This document shows positions 1 to 3,828 of a stretch of 5,905 bases of DNA, piece after piece. Location: assembly GCA_021730825.1 (NCBI GenBank), contig JAKFYO010000054.1:1-5905 (forward strand). The letters are read 5' to 3'. Under the pieces are notes generated by a model. The model ran no database searches, had not been told where the DNA came from, and saw only the letters and a program-made list of their open reading frames with translations. Every line of letters begins with the position of its first letter. The first letter of the stretch is position 1. This DNA comes from Hyphomicrobiales bacterium (GTDB lineage: Bacteria > Pseudomonadota > Alphaproteobacteria > Rhizobiales > Xanthobacteraceae). Both the position numbers and the translations under genes were made by a program.

Positions 1-827
1 ACGTCGCAATCGTGCATCGCCCAGTTCGCTTCGTAAGTGCCGTGCATACCGAGCATGCCGAGCCACTGCGGATCGGCCGCCGGATAAGCGCCGAGACCCA
101 TCAGCGTGGACGTGATCGGATAGCCGGTGAGCTTCACGAGATCGCGCAGCAACACCGATGCTTCGTTGCCGGAATTGATGATACCGCCACCCGTGTAGAA
201 CAGCGGGCGCTTCGCATTCTTCATCAGGTCAACGGCGGCCTGAATTTTCGCGATGTCGCCCTTCAATTTGGGTTTGTAGGACTTGTGCTCGACGTTCTTC
301 GCGCTGGTGTATTTGCCCTTCGCGAACTGAATGTCCTTCGGAATATCGACCACGACCGGACCCGGACGGCCGGAGCCCGCGATGTAAAACGCCTCGTGAA
401 GGATCCGCGAAAGATCGTTCACGTCTTTCACGAGATAATTGTGTTTGGTGCAGGGGCGCGTGATGCCGACGGTGTCGCATTCCTGGAACGCGTCGTTGCC
501 GATCAGGTGTGTCGGCACCTGCCCCGTGATCACGACGACCGGGATCGAATCCATCAATGCGTCGGTGAGACCGGTCACCGCATTGGTGGCGCCAGGACCC
601 GAAGTCACAAGCACCGCACCCACTTTGCCCGACGAGCGCGCATAGCCTTCGGCAGCGTGAACCGCACCCTGCTCATGGCGGACGAGAATGTGCTGGACGT
701 CCTCTTGCTGAAAGAGCGCGTCGTAAATCGGCAGAACCGCACCACCCGGATACCCGAAGAGGTGCTTCACGCCCTGCTCCGCGAGCGCCTTCACCACCAT
801 TTCCGCGCCAGTCATTTCGTTGCTCAT
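1..827 (-). CDS. ilvB: Acetolactate synthase large subunit, N-terminal part (gene continues past the left edge)
   Basis: This ThDP-dependent enzyme condenses two pyruvates to 2-acetolactate, or pyruvate plus 2-oxobutyrate to 2-aceto-2-hydroxybutyrate. This is the first common step of valine, leucine and isoleucine synthesis in the cytoplasm. The frame read from 827 starts MSNEMTGAEMVVKALAEQGV and stays open for 275 full codons to the edge. Visible hallmarks are GYPGGAVLP (about residues 25-33), the ThDP-activating glutamate in RHEQGAVHAAEGYA (E52), SGPGATN (76-82), GQVPTHLIGNDAFQE (102-116) and a MLGMHGTYEAN segment near 258-268. Family members are near 570-600 residues, so roughly half is present: the ThDP-binding PYR domain and the start of the central domain. 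The ATG at 827 is supported by GGAG at 834-837, six bases upstream. The regulatory subunit gene (ilvH/ilvN) would be expected beyond the left edge but is not visible. Expression is probably controlled by the attenuator upstream. The family is certain; ilvB versus ilvI is a naming choice. Confidence 0.95.
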   Translation of the reverse strand, partial: MSNEMTGAEMVVKALAEQGVKHLFGYPGGAVLPIYDALFQQEDVQHILVRHEQGAVHAAEGYARSSGKVGAVLVTSGPGATNAVTGLTDALMDSIPVVVITGQVPTHLIGNDAFQECDTVGITRPCTKHNYLVKDVNDLSRILHEAFYIAGSGRPGPVVVDIPKDIQFAKGKYTSAKNVEHKSYKPKLKGDIAKIQAAVDLMKNAKRPLFYTGGGIINSGNEASVLLRDLVKLTGYPITSTLMGLGAYPAADPQWLGMLGMHGTYEANWAMHDCD

Positions 828-882
828 CGTCCGCTCCACTCGTTCGTCTTTGCCTGTTGTTTCTCTCTCGTCCCAGAATCGA

Positions 883-906
883 AAAGGGGCCCCGAAAGAC
901 CCCTTT
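883..906 (-). terminator. Attenuator (terminator) hairpin of the ilv leader
   Basis: Read on the minus strand, AAAGGGGTC pairs with GGCCCCTTT around the loop TTTCGG. This gives a nine-base-pair stem with one G-T pair. The stem ends in a run of four T, only one of them outside the stem, followed by CGATT, so the U tract is short. It lies about 30 bases after the stop of the Ile/Leu/Val leader peptide and 56 bases before the ilvB ATG, the place expected for the terminator of a leader-peptide attenuator. Strength is uncertain because of the short U run. Confidence 0.72.
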
Positions 907-956
907 GCGCACCACCTAACCTTGCCCGGCTTGTTCAAGCCGTGCGGGGGGTGCGC
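907..956 (-). promoter_or_regulatory. ilv leader RNA folding region (pause hairpin and long-range pairing)
   Basis: Two pairings are visible in the transcript read on the minus strand. First, CGGCTT and AAGCCG form a six-base-pair hairpin with a GAAC loop at 942-927, covering the leader stop codon. Second, GCGCACC at 956-950, inside leader codons 10-12, is perfectly complementary to GGTGCGC at 913-907, which abuts the terminator stem. In addition, the CCCCCC run at 951-946 could compete for the GGGG of the terminator's left arm (903-900). A ribosome held at codons 4-8 would probably cover part of codons 10-12 and break the long-range pairing. Which form acts as antiterminator was not worked out; a folding calculation is required. 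The complementarity is seen; the switching role is inferred. Confidence 0.55.
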
Positions 957-985
957 CCTCCTACTACGAGAATAATGTTGCTCAT
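935..985 (-). CDS. ilv operon leader peptide (16 codons)
   Basis: The minus strand encodes MSNIILVVGGRTPRTA followed by TGA. Codons 4-8 are Ile-Ile-Leu-Val-Val (ATT ATT CTC GTA GTA), exactly the three products of the pathway started by the acetolactate synthase gene downstream. The start lies about 25 bases after the inferred transcription start, and the stop is followed by RNA hairpins and a terminator. The peptide itself is expected to have no role. Ribosome pausing at the branched-chain codons when charged tRNA-Ile, -Leu or -Val is short would favour read-through into ilvB, as known for ivbL and ilvL in enteric bacteria. A weak Shine-Dalgarno (AGAAGA) precedes the ATG. The frame stays open upstream with a further ATG at 1138, but that longer reading would run through the promoter, so the short ORF is preferred. 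Confidence 0.85.
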   Translation of the reverse strand: MSNIILVVGGRTPRTA

Positions 986-1016
986 GGGTCTTCTATATCG
1001 TTCAAAAGTTGCGCGG

Positions 1017-1045
1017 ACCCTAATGGCCCCCGCGAGTAGCGTCAA
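1017..1045 (-). promoter_or_regulatory. Sigma70-like promoter of the ilv leader/ilvB transcript
   Basis: On the minus strand TTGACG (1045-1040) is followed after 17 bases by TAGGGT (1022-1017). The -35 matches five of six consensus positions; the -10 is weaker but keeps the first T, the A and the final T. The expected start of transcription is near 1010, giving about 25 bases of 5' leader before the leader-peptide ATG. Position, spacing and the following attenuator all agree, so this is the best promoter in the window. Confidence 0.7.
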
Positions 1046-1178
1046 GCCTTTATGCGCCTGCCTTTTCTGGCCCGCAAGCCGGGATTTGCGCCAGCAGTTC
1101 TCACGGGATTGTGGTCCATAGGCGGTTTCAGGTGGCACCCGCCCGGCCTAGCTTGGGCTAATACCGGAGCCCAGCGAT
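1046..1178. other. Intergenic stretch between the divergent ilv promoter and msrQ
   Basis: With the ilv leader it forms a 351-base gene-poor gap between ilvB and msrQ. This part must hold the msrQ promoter, but I see no good -35/-10 pair on the plus strand. CTAATA at 1158-1163 is a possible weak -10 without a matching -35. Only short inverted repeats are present, such as TAGC-TTGG-GCTA at 1149-1160. No coding region, RNA gene or mobile-element end is recognisable here. Confidence 0.5.
1166..1169 (+). promoter_or_regulatory. Ribosome binding site that decides the TTG start of msrQ
   Basis: GGAG lies nine bases before the TTG at 1179. No ATG or GTG is available in frame near the start of the first membrane helix, so this site is the main reason to accept the TTG start. 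Confidence 0.6.
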
Positions 1179-2033
1179 TTGCCTTTCCTGCGCGAGAAAA
1201 ACGGGACCCTTTCCCCGCATAAACTGATCGCGTTCGCAGGCTCCTGCCTGCCAGCGCTTTATCTGCTTGGGCTTGCGATCAACAGCGATCTTGGCGCGCA
1301 GCCTTTGGTGGAGCTTACGCACCAGACCGGCGAATGGTCAGTGCGGCTTCTGTTTCTCTCGCTTTGCATCACGCCGGCGCGGCGGCTTTTCAATGCGCCA
1401 AAACTGATCTTCATGCGCCGCACCCTCGGGGTCGCCGCCTTCTTTTACGCGCTCGCGCATTTCTTGCTTTACGTGATCGACCAGAATTTCGCGCTGGGCA
1501 CGGTCGTGCGCGAGATCGTGCTCCGGCTCTATCTGACGATCGGCTTTGTCGCTCTAGTTATCATGACGGCGCTTGGCGTGACTTCCACTGACGGCATGGT
1601 CCGCCGCATCGGCGGCGCACGATGGGCGAGACTACATCGCCTCTCCTACATCATCGCGATCCTCGCGGTGATCCACTTCATGATGCAGAAGAAGCTCAAC
1701 ATTTATGAGCCGACTTGGATGGCGGGGCTGCTTGCGTGGTTATTGTTTTATCGCTTCGTGCAAAAGCGCGTGCATGATGTGCGGCTGCCGCACCTAATCG
1801 GTCTCGTAATCGCGGCAACACTCTTCACGGTTGCGGCGGAAGCGCTGTGGTATGGATTGCTCACCGGCGTGAACTGGCAGCGCGTGTTGCAAGCCAACTT
1901 GATGTTTCCCGACGCAGTGCGCCCGGCATGGGTCGTGCTGTTCGTAACAAGCGGGATCACCATCGCATCGCAGATTGCACTCTGGCTTCGGCCAGCACAT
2001 CGCGCGCGGGATAAATTACGCGCCGCTGAGTAG
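1179..2033 (+). CDS. msrQ: MsrQ, haem-binding membrane subunit of the MsrPQ methionine-sulfoxide reductase (YedZ family)
   Basis: MsrQ is an inner-membrane b-type cytochrome that passes electrons to the periplasmic molybdoenzyme MsrP, which repairs oxidised methionines in envelope proteins. The 284-residue product has helices at about 16-36, 53-71, 83-100, 114-134, 152-169, 180-194, 205-228 and 250-270. The ferric-reductase-type histidines are present: H94 in YALAHFLLYVI, H153 in RLHRLSYI and H166 in AVIHFMM. Also typical are the SLCITPARRLF and LGVTSTDGMVRRIGGARWARLHRL-like loop segments (about 61-71 and 132-154). The enteric protein is near 210 residues; the extra C-terminal helices here are, as far as I recall, usual in alphaproteobacteria. 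Translation starts at TTG with GGAG nine bases before. The 3' end overlaps miaA on the other strand by 18 bp. The partner gene msrP, usually directly upstream in enteric bacteria, is absent: the upstream space is the ilv leader. Family call is firm; the partner is unknown. Confidence 0.92.
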   Translation: MPFLREKNGTLSPHKLIAFAGSCLPALYLLGLAINSDLGAQPLVELTHQTGEWSVRLLFLSLCITPARRLFNAPKLIFMRRTLGVAAFFYALAHFLLYVIDQNFALGTVVREIVLRLYLTIGFVALVIMTALGVTSTDGMVRRIGGARWARLHRLSYIIAILAVIHFMMQKKLNIYEPTWMAGLLAWLLFYRFVQKRVHDVRLPHLIGLVIAATLFTVAAEALWYGLLTGVNWQRVLQANLMFPDAVRPAWVVLFVTSGITIASQIALWLRPAHRARDKLRAAE

Positions 2034-2936
2034 TTTCTCCATCGCAGCCTCCGGCTTCGCCCACTGAAACTCCGGTAGCTGGTTGCGAAACCACGTTTCC
2101 TGCCGCTTGGAATATTGCCTCGTGTCGCGCTTGCCTTGCGCCGCCGCTTCTTCGAGCGAAATCTCGCCATTGAAATGCTTGATGAGCCACGGCACGCCAT
2201 GCGCCTTCATCGCCGGCATTTTCGGATCGAGCTTGCGCGCGTCGAGCGCCCTCACTTCTTCAATCGCGCCTTCGGCAAGCATCTTGTCGAAGCGCGCGTC
2301 GATCCGCTTTCCGAGCGCTTCGCGGTCGGTTTCGAGAAAGATCGCCTGATAATCTCCTTGATCAAGAACCGGCACGCCGGGCTCCTCCCGCCACTCGGCC
2401 AATCCCCTGCCCGTCGCCTCGATCACCTCAAGCGCGCGGAGAATTCTTTGCCGGTCGGGGATACGAACTTCGGAAGCGGTTCGCGGGTCCCGTTCAACAA
2501 GCATCGCGTGAAGCGCCTCGTTATCTTTCGTGTCGCCGAGATCGCGAACTTGCTGCCGGGTTTCGGCTGGAACCTCTGGCACGGCAGAAAGCCCTTTGAG
2601 CAGCGCAGTGAAATAAAGTCCGGTGCCGCCGATAACGATTGCCGTGTTTCCGGCTTTGCGGACCGCTGCAATTTCGGGCGTAGCTTCGCGAAGCCAGTGC
2701 CCGGTGGAATAGATCTCCTCCGCGCCGATATGACCGTAAAGCCGGTGCGACGCCCGGCTCATCTCCTCATCCGTAGGCCGCGCGGTGATGACCCGCAGGT
2801 CCCGATAGACCTGCATGGAATCCGCATTGATAACGACGCCATTCGTGCGCGCGGCAAGCTCCAGCGCCAATGCGGACTTGCCGCTCGCCGTGGGCCCTGC
2901 AATAAGCACCGCGCTTTTCATCATGATCGTGCTCAT
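2016..2936 (-). CDS. miaA: MiaA, tRNA dimethylallyltransferase
   Basis: MiaA transfers the dimethylallyl group of DMAPP to N6 of A37 in tRNAs that read UNN codons, forming i6A, which stabilises codon pairing. At 306 residues it is close to the 316 of the E. coli enzyme. The order of motifs is complete: P-loop GPTASGKS (14-21), INADSMQVYRDL (36-47, with the catalytic-type D39), RLYGHIGAEEIYSTGHW (65-81), VIGGTGLYFTALLKGL (101-116), IPDRQRILRALEVIEATGR (159-177) and the tRNA-binding end DTRQYSKRQETWFRNQL (271-287). The ATG at 2936 shares bases with the serB ATG on the opposite strand. In-frame ATGs at 2924 and 2921 are alternatives that would shorten the protein by 4 or 5 residues without touching the P-loop. 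No strong Shine-Dalgarno precedes any of them. Its promoter must lie inside serB; I could not identify it. Confidence 0.96.
   Translation of the reverse strand: MSTIMMKSAVLIAGPTASGKSALALELAARTNGVVINADSMQVYRDLRVITARPTDEEMSRASHRLYGHIGAEEIYSTGHWLREATPEIAAVRKAGNTAIVIGGTGLYFTALLKGLSAVPEVPAETRQQVRDLGDTKDNEALHAMLVERDPRTASEVRIPDRQRILRALEVIEATGRGLAEWREEPGVPVLDQGDYQAIFLETDREALGKRIDARFDKMLAEGAIEEVRALDARKLDPKMPAMKAHGVPWLIKHFNGEISLEEAAAQGKRDTRQYSKRQETWFRNQLPEFQWAKPEAAMEKLLSGA
2878..2906 (+). promoter_or_regulatory. Possible serB promoter inside the miaA coding region
   Basis: TTGCCG (2878-2883), a 17-base spacer and AATAAG (2901-2906) each match four of six sigma70 consensus positions. Transcription would begin near 2913, about 10 bases before the in-frame ATG at 2923 and 22 before the ATG at 2935. 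As there is no gap between miaA and serB, a serB promoter has to lie within miaA, and this is the best candidate. The sequence match alone is modest. Confidence 0.35.
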
Positions 2937-3816
2937 GTCTCACGTCGCGACCCTCGTTAGCAACCCGAAGCGTCCCGCGGTCGATACCGCGGCGATTGCA
3001 AAAGCGCGCGCGCTTCTTCCTAACGCGATTTCGGAAACCGTGCTGAAGCCGGGGATTGCCGCCGATATTCTGTTCGCGCCCGGACCGGATGCACAAGAAC
3101 GCGAGCTAAGCGATCTCGTGCGCGCAGCACTTGCACCCGCTCCCATCGACGTCGTCGTGCAGGAAACCGCCTTCCGCCGCAAAAAGCTATTCGTGGCCGA
3201 CATGGATTCCACCATGATCGACCAGGAATGCATCGACGAACTCGCCGGCTATGCGGGATTGAAAGCGCATGTTGCGGCAATCACCGAACGCGCCATGCGC
3301 GGCGAGCTTCCGTTCGAGCCCGCACTACGCGAGCGCGTGGCGCTTTTGAAAGACCTGCCGCTTTCCGTGATCCATGAGACGATCGAAAAGAAAATCACCC
3401 TCGCCGCGGGCGGCAAGGAATTAATCGCAACCCTGAAAGCGCATGGCGTCTACACTTGTCTCGTTTCAGGTGGCTTCACGCTGTTTACGAACGTGATCGC
3501 AGCGAAACTCGGCTTTGACGAAAACCGGGCCAACGAACTCTTGATCGAGAACGAAAAACTCACCGGCAAAGTGAAAGAGCCGATCCTCGGCCGCGTTGCA
3601 AAACTCACGACGCTGCAGGAGCTCACGAAGAAGCTCGGCATCCGCGCGGAAGAAACCCTTGCGATCGGCGACGGTGCGAACGACCTCGACATGATTACCG
3701 CCGCCGGTCTCGGCGTCGCGATCCACGCGAAGCCCGCGGTCGCAGCTGCCGCGCAAGCGCGCATCGACCATTCCGACCTGAGTGCGATTATTTATTGCGG
3801 CGGTTACGGGAGCTAG
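2935..3816 (+). CDS. serB: SerB, phosphoserine phosphatase
   Basis: SerB hydrolyses O-phospho-L-serine to L-serine, the last step of the phosphorylated serine pathway, in the cytoplasm. The 293-residue product belongs to the HAD superfamily. Motif I is FVADMDSTMIDQE with nucleophile D89 and general acid D91, followed by the cap segment ELPFEPALRERVALLKDLP (about 124-142). Motif II is LVSGGFTLFTN (S178), motif III probably uses a lysine in GRVAKLTTLQEL (about K223), and motif IV is AIGDGANDLDMI (D246, D250). Residues 1-80 form an N-terminal domain with little motif content, at the place where other SerB proteins carry an ACT-like regulatory domain. The start MSHVATLVSN at 2935 fits the family. 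An in-frame ATG at 2923 would add MIVL, and the frame is open further upstream inside miaA, but those starts look less likely. No Shine-Dalgarno is visible, so a very short or leaderless transcript is possible. It converges with the kinase gene, leaving 12 bp between stops. Confidence 0.95.
   Translation: MSHVATLVSNPKRPAVDTAAIAKARALLPNAISETVLKPGIAADILFAPGPDAQERELSDLVRAALAPAPIDVVVQETAFRRKKLFVADMDSTMIDQECIDELAGYAGLKAHVAAITERAMRGELPFEPALRERVALLKDLPLSVIHETIEKKITLAAGGKELIATLKAHGVYTCLVSGGFTLFTNVIAAKLGFDENRANELLIENEKLTGKVKEPILGRVAKLTTLQELTKKLGIRAEETLAIGDGANDLDMITAAGLGVAIHAKPAVAAAAQARIDHSDLSAIIYCGGYGS
2975..2992. repeat. Perfect 7-bp inverted repeat with 4-base spacer, near the miaA/serB start
   Basis: CCGCGGT-CGAT-ACCGCGG is a perfect inverted repeat. 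It covers serB codons 14-20 and sits 39 bases upstream of the miaA ATG. It could be an RNA hairpin in early serB mRNA, an operator for miaA, or chance in a GC-rich coding sequence. The symmetry is seen; no role is shown. Confidence 0.4.
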
Positions 3817-3822
3817 CCGCCG
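3798..3822. terminator. Weak hairpin at the serB/kinase convergent junction
   Basis: CGGCGG (3798-3803) can pair with CCGCCG (3817-3822) around a 13-base loop that contains the serB stop codon. The plus strand then reads ATTCTTCT, a loosely T-rich tail. The two convergent genes are only 12 bp apart and no better terminator is present, so this may help end serB transcription. The stem is short and the T run interrupted. Confidence 0.3.
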
Positions 3823-3828
3823 ATTCTT

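Noticed and set aside
12..1121. Long plus-strand open frame (369 codons) at the left end
   Set aside because: It is the antisense of the clear acetolactate synthase gene and its leader; the product is rich in His/Arg with no recognisable motif, typical of an antisense shadow in GC-rich DNA.
935..1138. A 67-codon minus-strand ORF ending in the leader peptide
   Set aside because: Its first 51 codons would cross the promoter at 1017-1045. Only the last 16 codons, from the ATG at 985, fit a transcribed leader ORF.
1136..1164. Possible msrQ promoter using TAATAC at 1159-1164
   Set aside because: No acceptable -35 element lies 16-18 bases upstream, so it is not reported as a promoter.
2815..2934. 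N-terminal extension of serB by 40 codons
   Set aside because: The extension is entirely antisense to the P-loop-encoding start of miaA, and the family-like N-terminus begins at MSHVATLVSN.
2115..2960. Plus-strand open frame of 281 codons opposite miaA
   Set aside because: It is fully antisense to a complete, motif-rich miaA and shows no family resemblance.
2949..2977. Possible miaA promoter on the minus strand (TCGACC, 17 bases, GCTAAC)
   Set aside because: The -10 matches only three consensus positions and the -35 only four; too weak to annotate.
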